From an uncultured Erythrobacter sp. (GTDB lineage: Bacteria > Pseudomonadota > Alphaproteobacteria > Sphingomonadales > Sphingomonadaceae): a stretch of DNA of 64,000 bases. Each line of letters starts with the position of its first letter. The stretch's first letter is position 1. The notes under the pieces are model-generated. The model was not told where the DNA came from, did not search any database, and saw only the letters and a program-made list of their open reading frames with translations. Below, one piece after another: positions 46,443-56,348 of this stretch. Made by a program: the position numbers and the translations under genes. The stretch lies in NCBI GenBank assembly GCA_947495695.1, contig CANLZP010000003.1:62001-126000 (forward strand). The letters run 5' to 3'.

Positions 46443-47534
46443 CTACTCCTCGGCAGCTTTATTGGCCGACATTACCTCGATCAGACGATCAAGCTGCTTG
46501 CTGGAACGAAGGTGCAAATCCTGTTGCGGGAAGGGGATTTCTACGTTGTGTTCGGCGAACAATTCCCAGATCCGAAAGAATACATCGGACCGGATATTGG
46601 ACAGGCCCTCCTCCGGGTCTTGAATCCAGAACCGGACCTCGAAATCGATGGAGCTGTTGCCAAAACCCATGAGATTCACGCGAGGGCGTGGATGCTTGAG
46701 AATCCGGTCTGTATCGTCGACGGCACGCAGCAGCAGATCTTTGACCAGATTCACGTCGCTGCCATAGGATACGCCCACCGGCGCGCGGACTCGCACATCG
46801 CGCGAGGAGTAGGACCAATTGACCACCTGATTGATCATCAGATTTTCGTTGGGAATCAAATGCTCGGTCTGGTCACGAGTGATCACTGAGATGGCGCGAA
46901 TGCCAATCTTACGGATTTGCCCAACGCTTTCATTGCCGGCCTGATCGGTCACCGAAATGACATCGCCGGGCTTAATAGATTTATCCAGCAACAGCAGGAT
47001 GCCCGAGATTAAGTTACCAAAGGTTTTCTGAAGACCGAAACCAATCGCCAAACCAAACGCGCCGCCAAAAAAGGCAAGGGCGGTCAGGTCAATGCCCAGC
47101 AAATCAATGCCAATCAGAAAGGCAAAGGCCCAGATTGCGATCGTACTGAGTTTTTCCGCGAGCAATTTCTGCGTGCTGTCAAAGCGGCTGATCCGCTTGA
47201 TCAGGCTGCGGCTCATACGGGTGGTCATCCACGCAACGGTGACCACCAGGGCAATCACGATAATGACCAGGAAGACATCGAGCAGGGAAATTCTCAGATT
47301 GCCAACCTCGATGGCAAGACTTGATAGGGATTCCAGAAATGCGCCCGCGGTTTCGTTCCGCTCACCCACATCATCAACCAGAGTTTGCGAGCCTTCAATC
47401 ACCTCGACCGGCTCTTCGGGGGTGGGCTCAGCGGCAGGAGCGGCCGTTTCGGTCGATTCCTCGGTGCCTGTGCTTTCACCAGTAGTATCGGTGGCCTCGG
47501 TTACATCGGCTGGCAATTCGGCGGTTGTGGTCAT
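46443..47534 (-). CDS. Mechanosensitive ion channel, MscS family
   Basis: A 363-residue MscS-type channel. After a long acidic, Thr/Glu-rich N-terminal stretch (about 1-70) come three transmembrane segments, the third with the pore helix pattern FFGGAFGLAIGFGLQKTFGNLISGI, and then the MscS beta domain with VGQIRKIGIRAISVITRD and IPNENLMINQVVNWS. It opens under osmotic downshock. The start overlaps the metC stop (ATGA), so it is translated with metC, an unusual partner. Confidence 0.93.
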   Translation of the reverse strand: MTTTAELPADVTEATDTTGESTGTEESTETAAPAAEPTPEEPVEVIEGSQTLVDDVGERNETAGAFLESLSSLAIEVGNLRISLLDVFLVIIVIALVVTVAWMTTRMSRSLIKRISRFDSTQKLLAEKLSTIAIWAFAFLIGIDLLGIDLTALAFFGGAFGLAIGFGLQKTFGNLISGILLLLDKSIKPGDVISVTDQAGNESVGQIRKIGIRAISVITRDQTEHLIPNENLMINQVVNWSYSSRDVRVRAPVGVSYGSDVNLVKDLLLRAVDDTDRILKHPRPRVNLMGFGNSSIDFEVRFWIQDPEEGLSNIRSDVFFRIWELFAEHNVEIPFPQQDLHLRSSKQLDRLIEVMSANKAAEE

Positions 47535-48751
47535 GTCCGGTCCAGTTTTTCAAACGCTTGAGCAAGGTCGGCGATAAGGTCTTGTGGGTCTTCCAAACCG
47601 ATCGATAGGCGAATGGCCGATGAAGAGCCAGTAACGCCGAGTGCGGCAAGGTTCTTTGGCGGCCACGGCATCACATCGCGATATTGACCGGGGAAGATCG
47701 GCAAGGCCAGGCTCTCAAACCCGCCCCAGCTGTATCCGATCCCGAAATGGTGCAAATTATCGACCACAATGGCCTGTGCATCGGGATTTTCGCTGCTCAA
47801 CACGAAGCTGAACAAACCGCACCCGCCGGTATAATCGCGCCGCCACAAATCATGGCCGGGATCGCCAGGTAACATGGGACACATGACCGCGCTGACTTGC
47901 GGCTGGGCATCCAACCATTCTGCAATCTGCAACGCGCTGCTGGAGGATTGGTCGAGCCGCAGCTTCATCGTGCGCAGGCCACGCGCAGCCAAGGCGGCGT
48001 CATCGGGGCTGACCACATTGCCCAACTCTTGGCCAGTGCGGCGCAGCGCTCGATAATATCGCTCGCCTGCGCTGGCGCTGCCCATCATCAGGTCGGAATG
48101 CCCGCCGACATGTTTGGACAGGCTCATCACAGAAATATCGCAGCCACGTTCTAACGCGGGAAAGCCCAGCGAACTGGCCCAGGTGTTGTCGATCAGGCTG
48201 ACCGCACCCTTGTTGCGCGCAATGGCAGCAAGGGCGGGCGCATCGCACACTTCCATGGTGAGGCTGCCCGGGCTTTCCAGCCAGACCGCCTTGGTGCGAT
48301 CACAAAACAGCGCTTCATAGGCAGTAATGTCCAGCGGATCGAAAAAGCGCGATTCCACGCCCAATCGCTTCAGCAATCCTGTCGCCATAGTGCGCGACGG
48401 GTCATAGGCATTATCGGTGATCAGCAGCACATCGCCGGGTTTCAGCACGCTCAATAAAGCGCCAGCAATGGCTGAAACGCCGCTGGGATAAATCACCGTC
48501 CCATGGGCGCCTGGCTCGATCTCGGTCAGCGCCTCGGCCAAGGCCCATTGGGTGGGAGCTCCGCGCCGACCATAGAAGAATTCGCCATCCTGATTGGACT
48601 TGAGCGCTGCTTTGCGTTCTGCTTCGTTGGCATAAAGGTGCGTGCTGGCGCGCCACACGGGCGGGTTGACCACGCGCCCTGTCCAATTGGGACCGCGTCC
48701 TGCCTCGACCACGCGGGTCGCCGGTTTTGCGGTCTTGTCATCCTTTGCCAT
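47531..48751 (-). CDS. metC: Cystathionine beta-lyase
   Basis: A 406-residue PLP enzyme of the Cys/Met metabolism family. The PLP lysine is K213 in MSLSKHVGGHSDLM; YGRRGAPTQWALAEAL and VIYPSGVSAIAGALL are family motifs. The MetC form (SKHxGGHSD, FFYGRRG) cleaves cystathionine to homocysteine in methionine synthesis. It is two bases downstream of sseA and overlaps mscS by four bases. Confidence 0.9.
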   Translation of the reverse strand: MAKDDKTAKPATRVVEAGRGPNWTGRVVNPPVWRASTHLYANEAERKAALKSNQDGEFFYGRRGAPTQWALAEALTEIEPGAHGTVIYPSGVSAIAGALLSVLKPGDVLLITDNAYDPSRTMATGLLKRLGVESRFFDPLDITAYEALFCDRTKAVWLESPGSLTMEVCDAPALAAIARNKGAVSLIDNTWASSLGFPALERGCDISVMSLSKHVGGHSDLMMGSASAGERYYRALRRTGQELGNVVSPDDAALAARGLRTMKLRLDQSSSSALQIAEWLDAQPQVSAVMCPMLPGDPGHDLWRRDYTGGCGLFSFVLSSENPDAQAIVVDNLHHFGIGYSWGGFESLALPIFPGQYRDVMPWPPKNLAALGVTGSSSAIRLSIGLEDPQDLIADLAQAFEKLDRT

Positions 48752-48753
48752 GA

Positions 48754-49614
48754 TCAGCCGACCTTTCCATCTTGCTCTGATCGAACTGCCTTGGGGGTGT
48801 CGGGATCGCTGCCCCAGTCCAGCCAGCTGCCGTCATACAAAGCGGTATCGTCTTTGCCGACTAAGTGCATGGCGAACAACAGGACGCTGGCTGTAACACC
48901 GCTGCCGCAGGTGGTGGTGACGGGCTGGTTCAGATCAATCCCGGCTTCCGCAAAAAGATCGCGCAATTCATCAGGGGAGCGATATGTGCCATCATCGGCG
49001 AACAATTGCGGGAAGGGAAGGTTGAGCGAGCCGGGAATGTGTCCGGTGGGCTGGCCGTGTACGCTATCGACAGTTGTGCCGCTGAACCGACCTTCATCGC
49101 GTGCATCCAACACCTGTTCGCTCGCCCGTTCAATATTGGCCAACATATCTGCCTTTAAGCGTATGCGGGATTGAGAATGGAGCGACATTGGGGTTGCCGG
49201 CACTACAACAGGTTCACCGCTTTCCAGCGAACGTCCCTCGGCCCTCCATTTGGCCAAGCCTCCATCCAGAATGGCAACATTGTGCAGGCCATTTTCCATG
49301 CACAGGAACCATGCCCGGGCCGACGTTTTGACTGCGCTATCGCAATAGAAAACGATTCTATCGTCTTGGCTCACCCCCAATTCGGCAAGCAAATCGGACA
49401 ATTGCTGTGGCCTGGGACAGGCCATCGGGACAGGAGATGTCTCGTCCACCAGAGCGCCAAGATCGAAGAACCGTGCGCCGGGAACATGGCTTTGAGCAAA
49501 TTCGGCGGCGGCATTACGCTTGGCACTTGGCAAGTGTGCTGAGGCATCCAGCACGACCAGATTGGGCTGATCCAATGCAGCCGCAAGCCACTCCGTAGAA
49601 ACCAAACTTTGCAT
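48754..49614 (-). CDS. sseA: 3-mercaptopyruvate sulfurtransferase (rhodanese family)
   Basis: A 286-residue two-domain rhodanese. The active loop TTCGSGVTA with catalytic C236 has the CG[ST]GVTA form typical of 3-mercaptopyruvate sulfurtransferases rather than the CRKGVT of thiosulfate enzymes. The N-terminal domain is the inactive rhodanese copy. It makes pyruvate and a persulfide from mercaptopyruvate, in keeping with the sulfur genes that follow. The ATG at 49614 gives the standard N-terminus (QSLVSTEWLA). Confidence 0.92.
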   Translation of the reverse strand: MQSLVSTEWLAAALDQPNLVVLDASAHLPSAKRNAAAEFAQSHVPGARFFDLGALVDETSPVPMACPRPQQLSDLLAELGVSQDDRIVFYCDSAVKTSARAWFLCMENGLHNVAILDGGLAKWRAEGRSLESGEPVVVPATPMSLHSQSRIRLKADMLANIERASEQVLDARDEGRFSGTTVDSVHGQPTGHIPGSLNLPFPQLFADDGTYRSPDELRDLFAEAGIDLNQPVTTTCGSGVTASVLLFAMHLVGKDDTALYDGSWLDWGSDPDTPKAVRSEQDGKVG

Positions 49615-49669
49615 AGCGATCAGCGGTAGCGGTCTGCTGCACGTCCGTCGAGACTTTGTAAGCTGCCCG

Positions 49670-50815
49670 CTAGGTGACGGGCCGCGACCCAACGCCCTGA
49701 TATTCCCCGGGCATGCCATTCAATGGCAGTGGGTGAAGCTTGGCACCCGCCGCTTCGACACCCAGAACGAAGGTCTTGATCTGGGCATCGGCGGCCTCGC
49801 AATCGGCACAAATACGCGCCAACGGAACAAACATAGGAATATTCCCCTGCCGAAAACCGTCGATCTGGCCGGTTGGCAATTGCAGCGTAACTTCAGTGGT
49901 TTGGGTCTTGTTCGGGCCTACGCGTTCCATCGTGACGAGCGGGGGAAGGTTGGCGCCCTCGCGCGCAATTTGTTGCTCCATTGGCATGGACTTGCTGGCG
50001 CTGATCAAATCGCCCGAGACCGTCAGATCGCGCAAGGCGCGGTCAGATCGATTGGCCACGGTGATGGTTGCTTTGACCGTTACCATCATAACGCTGCGCA
50101 CGATGCTGGTGATCTTCAGGTCGAGCACAAACCGCCCTTTTTCCGCAGCCATGGATTGACCTGCGTTCTTCCCAACAATCGGCCGCTTGATAGTCGGAAC
50201 CGACGCAGATGTGGCTTTACGACGCAGGAAAAACATTGCGCCCGCCAACAGTGCCATCAAGGCCGCAATGCCACCGGCAATCCAAAGCCAGTTATCCGAC
50301 GCCGCACCGCTTTCCTCGGCAGAACTGGTGACTTGTGATGTCGAAAAGTCTGTGCCGACTCCCGGTCTCTGGCTGGCCTGGGGCGGTGTTGGGCTGGCTT
50401 GGGGTGAGGGTGTATTTGTCGGCGCAACTATGGGAGCCTGTTCTGGTGCCTGTGTTTGCGGCGGCGATGGCTCTGCAGTTCTCTGCGTGGATTGTTGTGG
50501 CAGGGGTTGAACCACCGCTCCCAAGCCCGGAGTTGGCAGCGGTGTGGGCGTCGGCTCGCCTGGAGTCGGACTGGGTACCGGTTCTGGCGTATTGGTATCA
50601 ATCGGGCGCGGGGCGACAGGAACAACTCCGGTATCGTCCACCGGTCCTTGCGCTGGCACGGGCGCAGGGGTCGGCGTTTCGCCGGGTGGAAGGGTAAAAT
50701 CGCGAACTGGGGTTTGCGCCATGGCGGGCGCAAGAATTGCTCCTGCCGCAGATGCGGTCAGAACCGCAGCAATTGCGGTTTGCATGAGGGGTGCAGAGAG
50801 ACTGTGCCGGGTCAT
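49670..50815 (-). CDS. Pro/Thr-rich single-span membrane protein, hypothetical
   Basis: A 381-residue protein with a signal peptide (MTRHSLSAPLMQTAIAAVLT...AMA), then about 140 residues dominated by Pro, Thr, Gln and Ser (for example PTPTPLPTPGLGAVVQPL), one transmembrane helix (WLWIAGGIAALMALLAGAMFF) and a C-terminal domain of about 180 residues after a stop-transfer RRK. That C-domain (LDLKITSIVRSVMMVTVKA..., and VPLARICADCEAADAQIKTF) is cytoplasmic if the signal is cleaved. I do not recognise a family. It is divergent from queF and lies 55 bases upstream of sseA on the same strand. Confidence 0.7.
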   Translation of the reverse strand: MTRHSLSAPLMQTAIAAVLTASAAGAILAPAMAQTPVRDFTLPPGETPTPAPVPAQGPVDDTGVVPVAPRPIDTNTPEPVPSPTPGEPTPTPLPTPGLGAVVQPLPQQSTQRTAEPSPPQTQAPEQAPIVAPTNTPSPQASPTPPQASQRPGVGTDFSTSQVTSSAEESGAASDNWLWIAGGIAALMALLAGAMFFLRRKATSASVPTIKRPIVGKNAGQSMAAEKGRFVLDLKITSIVRSVMMVTVKATITVANRSDRALRDLTVSGDLISASKSMPMEQQIAREGANLPPLVTMERVGPNKTQTTEVTLQLPTGQIDGFRQGNIPMFVPLARICADCEAADAQIKTFVLGVEAAGAKLHPLPLNGMPGEYQGVGSRPVT

Positions 50816-50923
50816 AAATTCACTGTTGATGACGGTTGAACAGGTGCGCGCTGAATAGGCACTTAATTGGCGGCGTCCAGTCAGTCCCTTGCATATCGGC
50901 GCACTTCGCGGCAACAGCGCGGC

Positions 50924-51382
50924 ATGAGCGACACACTCCACACCACACATTTGGGTCAAGACAGCACCTTACCATCCTCTCCGGACGAGGCGCAGCTGGA
51001 CTATGTGCCCAATCCTCGCGCTGGATCTCTTTATCTGGTGCGCTTTGCCGCGCCTGAATTCACATCATTGTGCCCGGTAACCGGTCAACCTGACTTTGCT
51101 CATTTGGTGATCGATTATGCTCCGGGCGAAACGATCGTGGAATCCAAAAGCCTCAAGCTGTTCTTGGGCAGTTTTCGCAATCACAATGGCTTTCATGAAG
51201 ACGTGACGGTTGGGATTGGCGAGCGACTGACCGCTGAAATGAAACCGCGCTGGTTGCGGATCGGTGGATATTGGTATCCGCGCGGTGGCATTCCTATCGA
51301 TGTGTTCTGGCAAACGGGCGCTTCCCCCGAAGGACTGTGGGTACCCGATCAAGGCGTCGCATCCTATCGTGGAAGAGGTTGA
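50924..51382 (+). CDS. queF: NADPH-dependent 7-cyano-7-deazaguanine reductase QueF
   Basis: A 152-residue short-form (unimodular) QueF that reduces preQ0 to preQ1 in queuosine biosynthesis. The catalytic C50 lies in [19 protein letters not shown]; the NADPH-binding motif [15 protein letters not shown] and the glutamate/histidine NGFHED are present. The start at 50924 is chosen because it gives the typical N-terminus. No preQ1 riboswitch is apparent in the short 5' region, and no other que genes are nearby. Confidence 0.94.
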   Translation: MSDTLHTTHLGQDSTLPSSPDEAQLDYVPNPRAGSLYLVRFAAPEFTSLCPVTGQPDFAHLVIDYAPGETIVESKSLKLFLGSFRNHNGFHEDVTVGIGERLTAEMKPRWLRIGGYWYPRGGIPIDVFWQTGASPEGLWVPDQGVASYRGRG

Positions 51383-51397
51383 GCGACAGGTCGCGCC

Positions 51398-52564
51398 GTG
51401 GGGGATGATGCGCCGCTAGCCGATCAGATCGGCGATTTGGCCAAAAGGGCCGAACAGTGGATGCTGGATGAGGCCTTCCCATTCTGGGCCGAACGGGGGG
51501 TCAATCCCGAAGGTGGTTTCTTCGAGCGTTTGGATTTGGATGGCTTTGGCATTCCGGATGAGGATAGCCGCGTGCGGGTTCAGGCTCGTATGGCCATCTG
51601 TTTTACCATTGCTGCAGAGCTGGGATGGGAAACCGAACATGCCCAAGGCCTTGTGCGCAGGGCCTTGGACGTATTGATCGCGGACTGCCGCAGACCCGAT
51701 GGCCTGTATGGCAAGATGGTGCGGCCTGGTATCGGCCTGACCGATGATACCGCGATGGCCTATGACACAGCCTTTGCCTTGCTGTCTTTTGCTATGGCCT
51801 ATCGCGCATTTGGCTGGGAATTTGCGCGCGATGCAGGCGAGCATTTGTCGCAAGCGATTGACCAGCATCTGATGCGCTCCCCAGAAGAGGGCGGCGCGGC
51901 AGAGACTTTGCCTGCGCCAACCAATCGCAAGCAAAATCCGCATATGCATCTGACCGAGGCTTCGCTTGCCTGGTTTGAAGCAACCGGTGAAACGCGCAGC
52001 TTAGAGCGCGCCTTCAGCATTGTGAGATTTGTGGAGTCGCGGTTTTATCGCAATGATCTTGAGCTCTTGATCGAGGAGTATGACATCCCCGATGCAAACA
52101 ATCGAACCGAAGCAGGCCATATGCTCGAGTGGGTTTGGATTTTGGGTCAGATGGTCAAGATTACCGGCGCGAGACCCCATCCCTTGGCCGCGGCGCTTCA
52201 TTCCAGTGCCAACCGAATATTGGATGGGCTAGACTATATTCCATTGTCGCAAGGCTTGGATGGCCAGCCGATGCAACTGCGCCAACGCACGTGGTCGGTG
52301 GCCGAGCAACTGAAGGCGCATATCGCGTTTTGGCGGTTGGGGCATGACCCCGCTATTGCAGCACAGATAGTGGCGATCGGTAAGCAGTTGTTCGCAGACC
52401 ATATTGACGCAGCCGTGCGCGGTGCCTGGCTGGATGTAATTGACCCCCAGCGCAACGCCTTGATCAAGGACATTACGCCAGCAACTGGCTATCATGTCTT
52501 TCAAGCGTTTCAGGAGCTTATCCGCTTTTCCGGAGAATTTTCTGCCGCCCAAACGGCCAGCTGA
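51398..52564 (+). CDS. AGE family epimerase/isomerase
   Basis: A 388-residue (alpha/alpha)6-barrel protein of the N-acylglucosamine 2-epimerase/mannose isomerase family. Conserved pieces are RVQARMAICF (with the substrate arginine), NPHMHLTEASLAWFE, EAGHMLEWVWIL and RQRTWSVAEQLKAH with active-site His residues. It may be a mannose or mannose-6-phosphate isomerase; sugar specificity cannot be fixed. GTG at 51398 is the apparent start (CAGG seven bases before), 15 bases after the queF stop. Confidence 0.82.
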   Translation: MGDDAPLADQIGDLAKRAEQWMLDEAFPFWAERGVNPEGGFFERLDLDGFGIPDEDSRVRVQARMAICFTIAAELGWETEHAQGLVRRALDVLIADCRRPDGLYGKMVRPGIGLTDDTAMAYDTAFALLSFAMAYRAFGWEFARDAGEHLSQAIDQHLMRSPEEGGAAETLPAPTNRKQNPHMHLTEASLAWFEATGETRSLERAFSIVRFVESRFYRNDLELLIEEYDIPDANNRTEAGHMLEWVWILGQMVKITGARPHPLAAALHSSANRILDGLDYIPLSQGLDGQPMQLRQRTWSVAEQLKAHIAFWRLGHDPAIAAQIVAIGKQLFADHIDAAVRGAWLDVIDPQRNALIKDITPATGYHVFQAFQELIRFSGEFSAAQTAS

Positions 52565-52629
52565 TCGACTCTTTCGAGAAGACGCGATAGTGACCGGATT
52601 TGGTCATCACCCTGCTGCTGGAATTCGCC

Positions 52630-55600
52630 ATGTCGGCTGCAAATAAGCCTACCCCATTTGCCGATTTTGCCCCTGCTCTGGCTGCGCCCAGCGCGCTTAG
52701 GCGGGCCATAACCAAGGCCTATCGTTTGCCCGAGGCCACCGCAGTTGCGCCGCTGTTGGAGGCCGCGCGCCTGCCCGATGCGTCACGTGCGATCATTGCT
52801 GCGCAAACCCGCGATCTGGTGACGCGCCTGCGCGAAAAGGGACAAAGCGGCGGCGTCGAAGGGTTGGTGGCGGAATATTCGCTCTCCAGCCAAGAGGGCG
52901 TGGCGTTGATGTGTCTGGCCGAGGCCTTGTTGCGTGTGCCCGACAAAGCCACGCGCGACGCCTTGATCAGGGATAAGATATCGCGCGGCAATTGGAGCGC
53001 GCATCTGGGCGAGGATAGGTCGATCTTCGTCAATGCTGCCACATGGGGCTTGGTTGTCTCGGGCAGGCTGGTCGCGCCGGTTCAGGAAGACAGCCTGACC
53101 TCTTCGCTCACCGGTTTGATCAAACGTGCTGGCGAACCGGTGATCCGCAGCGGCGTCAATATGGCGATGGAGATGATGGGCGAGCAATTCGTCACCGGAG
53201 AAACCATCGATGAGGCGTTAAAACGGGCGCGCAAGCAAGAAGAGTGCGGCTTCACCTACAGCTATGACATGCTGGGCGAAGCGGCGATGACGATGGCGGA
53301 TGCGGAAAATTATTACGCCGATTACGAACGCGCCATCCACGCCATTGGCAAGACAATGGCGGGACGCGGTGTGTATCAAGGGCCGGGCATCTCCATAAAG
53401 CTATCGGCCCTTCATCCCCGCTATGAACGCAGCCAATTGGCGCGGGTTCACGGCGAGCTTTTGCCCAAGGTTTGCCGGCTGGCCGTACTGGCAAAGCGCT
53501 ATGATATCGGGTTGAATATCGACGCAGAAGAAGCCGACCGGCTTGAGCTCTCGCTCGATATTCTGGAGGCTCTGGCACTGGATCCCCAGTTGGCCGATTG
53601 GGATGGCCTAGGTTTTGTGGTTCAGGCCTATGGCAAGCGTTGCCCGATGGTGATCGACTGGCTGGTCGATCTGGCGCAACGATCTGGTCACCGGATCATG
53701 GTGCGGCTGGTCAAAGGTGCCTATTGGGACAGCGAAATCAAGCTGGCTCAGGTCGATGGGCAGGCCGATTTTCCGGTGTTTACGCGCAAGGTCCACACCG
53801 ACCTCAGCTATATCGCGTGCGCGCGCAAGCTGCTCGATGCACGGGCCCATCTGTTCCCGCAATTTGCCACCCACAATGCGCAGACATTGGCCACCATCCA
53901 CCATCTGGCGGGTGAAGATTTTTCTCTGGGCGATTACGAGTTTCAATGCCTGCATGGAATGGGCGAGGCGCTGTATAATGAAGTTGTCGGGCCGAAGAAA
54001 TTGGGCCGCCCCTGCCGCATTTATGCGCCGGTGGGCACGCATGAAACTTTGCTTGCCTATCTGGTCCGGCGCTTGCTTGAAAATGGCGCCAATTCTTCCT
54101 TTGTGAACCGTATCTGGGACGAGACGATTGCAGTGGAGGATCTGGCGGTTGATCCGGTGGACGAGGCTTGCGCGGTCAAGCCGGTGGGGGCGCCGCATCC
54201 GCTGATCAATCTGCCAGAGCAGCTTTATCCTTCGCGCAAGAATTCACGCGGGCTGGATCTAAGCGATGAGAGCGCCTTGGCCGATCTCTCGGCAAAATTG
54301 CAAGCCAGCGCCAAAGGTGATTGGCGTGCCGCTGCAACATTCAGCGATGACGTTGAGCCTGCGTGGGTGCCGGTGCTCAATCCCGCGGACCACCGCGATC
54401 GGGTGGGGCAGGTCAGTTGGGCCAGCGTGGATCAAGCTGTAAGCGCGGTCGAACGAGCGAGTAATGCTCAGCGAAGCTGGGCCAGCACTCCTGTTGATGC
54501 ACGCGCTGATTGCCTTGACCGGGCCGCTGATGCGCTGGAAGTGCAGATGGAGGATGTGCTCGGCCTGATCATGCGCGAGGCGGGCAAATCAGCAGCAAAT
54601 GCCGTTGCCGAAGTGCGAGAAGCGGTCGATTTTTTGCGCTATTACGCGGTTGAGGCGCGCGAAGGTCTACGCGCTGCTCAGCCGCTTGGTCCGATCGTGT
54701 GCATCAGTCCGTGGAATTTCCCACTGGCGATTTTTGCCGGGCAGGTTTGCGCTGCTTTGGCGGCCGGCAACACGGTGCTGGCCAAACCGGCCGAGGAAAC
54801 GCCGTTGATTGCGGCGCATATGGTTGGATTGTTGCATGATGCCGGCGTCCCGAAAGAGGCCTTGCAATATTTGCCCGGTGCAGGCGAAATCGGCGCGGCA
54901 TTGGTGGGTGCGGCAGGCACCAACGGCGTGATGTTCACCGGCTCAACCGAGGTTGCCAAGCTGATCCAACGCCAATTGGCCAAGCGAACATTGCCCAATG
55001 GCTCGCCGATCCCTCTGATCGCCGAAACCGGCGGCCAGAATGCGATGGTGGTCGATAGTTCGGCCCTGCCCGAACAAGTGGTGCGCGATGTGATTGCAAG
55101 TGCCTTTGACAGCGCGGGACAGCGGTGTTCGGCGTTGCGCATATTGTGCGTTCAGGAAGATATTGCCGACGAATTGCTGGAAATGTTGCAGGGCGCTTTG
55201 GCCGAATTGCGGGTTGGGCCGACCGATCAATTGGCGATGGATATCGGGCCTGTGATTTCTGCCGATGCGCAGCGCACCATCAACGCGCATATCGATCGAC
55301 TGAAAGCGACTGGCCACCGCGTGGACCAATTGGCGCTAGATGATACGACCCAGCACGGCACCTTTGTCGCTCCAACGATTATCGAGATTTCTGAAATTGC
55401 CGAATTGGGGCGCGAGGTGTTCGGACCGGTGCTGCATGTGTTGCGCTATCGCCGCCGCGACATTGCCCGATTGGTGCGCCACATCAATGAAACCGGCTAT
55501 GGTCTGACCTTTGGTATTCACAGCCGGATTGACGAGACGATTGCCCAGGTCAGCGGCACTGTGAAGGCGGGCAATATCTATGTGAACCGCAACGTTATCG

Positions 55601-56166
55601 GCGCGATTGTTGGCGTGCAGCCCTTTGGAGGGCGCGGATTGTCGGGCACGGGCCCCAAGGCCGGTGGGCCGCTTTATCTGGGTCGGCTGGTGCTGTGCGG
55701 TACGGATGTCTCGGACCAAATGCCACAAATTGCCGAATTGCCGGGGCCGGTGGGCGAACGTAACGTGTATACCTTGCATCCGAGGGGCAGGATATTGCTG
55801 CTCGCCGAGACTGAGGCAGGTCTACAGAGCCAGCTGAAAGCGGTCTTGGCCAGCGGCAATACACCGGTGGCTCCCGACAGCATGCTAAGCTTGGCAGAGA
55901 CGCTGCCTCAATTGGATTTCGCTCGGCTGGAATGGGTTGGGGATTGGATCAACGAGCCTCCCTTTGATCACATTTTGATCGAGGATGCCGGGCAGGACAT
56001 CAGGCCGATATTGTCGACAATCGCTGCCAAAGATGGCCCTATTCCCATTGTGCAACGCGGTCACGCCGAGGGCGGATATCGGATCGATTGGATGGTGGAG
56101 GAGATATCCACTTCGATCGACACCACAGCTGCAGGCGGCAACGCCAGCCTGATGGCTGTGGTTTAA
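52630..56166 (+). CDS. putA: Bifunctional proline dehydrogenase / glutamate semialdehyde dehydrogenase PutA
   Basis: An 1178-residue protein that oxidises proline to glutamate. The FAD-dependent proline dehydrogenase barrel spans about 180-470 (with YRRG-like GRGVYQGPGISIKLSALHPRY and RLVKGAYWDSEIK), and the aldehyde dehydrogenase about 560-1030 with catalytic E799 (AETGGQ) and C833 (GQRCSA). About 100 C-terminal residues form the extra domain seen in long PutA forms. The N-terminal ribbon-helix-helix DNA-binding domain of trifunctional PutA is absent. The ATG at 52630 follows a weak GGAA. No putP transporter is adjacent. Confidence 0.95.
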   Translation: MSAANKPTPFADFAPALAAPSALRRAITKAYRLPEATAVAPLLEAARLPDASRAIIAAQTRDLVTRLREKGQSGGVEGLVAEYSLSSQEGVALMCLAEALLRVPDKATRDALIRDKISRGNWSAHLGEDRSIFVNAATWGLVVSGRLVAPVQEDSLTSSLTGLIKRAGEPVIRSGVNMAMEMMGEQFVTGETIDEALKRARKQEECGFTYSYDMLGEAAMTMADAENYYADYERAIHAIGKTMAGRGVYQGPGISIKLSALHPRYERSQLARVHGELLPKVCRLAVLAKRYDIGLNIDAEEADRLELSLDILEALALDPQLADWDGLGFVVQAYGKRCPMVIDWLVDLAQRSGHRIMVRLVKGAYWDSEIKLAQVDGQADFPVFTRKVHTDLSYIACARKLLDARAHLFPQFATHNAQTLATIHHLAGEDFSLGDYEFQCLHGMGEALYNEVVGPKKLGRPCRIYAPVGTHETLLAYLVRRLLENGANSSFVNRIWDETIAVEDLAVDPVDEACAVKPVGAPHPLINLPEQLYPSRKNSRGLDLSDESALADLSAKLQASAKGDWRAAATFSDDVEPAWVPVLNPADHRDRVGQVSWASVDQAVSAVERASNAQRSWASTPVDARADCLDRAADALEVQMEDVLGLIMREAGKSAANAVAEVREAVDFLRYYAVEAREGLRAAQPLGPIVCISPWNFPLAIFAGQVCAALAAGNTVLAKPAEETPLIAAHMVGLLHDAGVPKEALQYLPGAGEIGAALVGAAGTNGVMFTGSTEVAKLIQRQLAKRTLPNGSPIPLIAETGGQNAMVVDSSALPEQVVRDVIASAFDSAGQRCSALRILCVQEDIADELLEMLQGALAELRVGPTDQLAMDIGPVISADAQRTINAHIDRLKATGHRVDQLALDDTTQHGTFVAPTIIEISEIAELGREVFGPVLHVLRYRRRDIARLVRHINETGYGLTFGIHSRIDETIAQVSGTVKAGNIYVNRNVIGAIVGVQPFGGRGLSGTGPKAGGPLYLGRLVLCGTDVSDQMPQIAELPGPVGERNVYTLHPRGRILLLAETEAGLQSQLKAVLASGNTPVAPDSMLSLAETLPQLDFARLEWVGDWINEPPFDHILIEDAGQDIRPILSTIAAKDGPIPIVQRGHAEGGYRIDWMVEEISTSIDTTAAGGNASLMAVV

Positions 56167-56193
56167 TCGCTTGCGGAAAATGGAGGTGCAAAA

Positions 56194-56269
<76 letters not shown>

Positions 56270-56348
56270 ACACAATCGCCAAGAAGCGCCCCCTAGTGCA
56301 AAGCGAGCCCCACCTCAAGTAGCGAAGCGATAGATGAGCAAAAAATCC

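Noticed and set aside
50816-50923. A preQ1 riboswitch before queF
   Set aside because: The 108-base region is divergent between two genes and I could not find the small aptamer's stem and A-rich tail.
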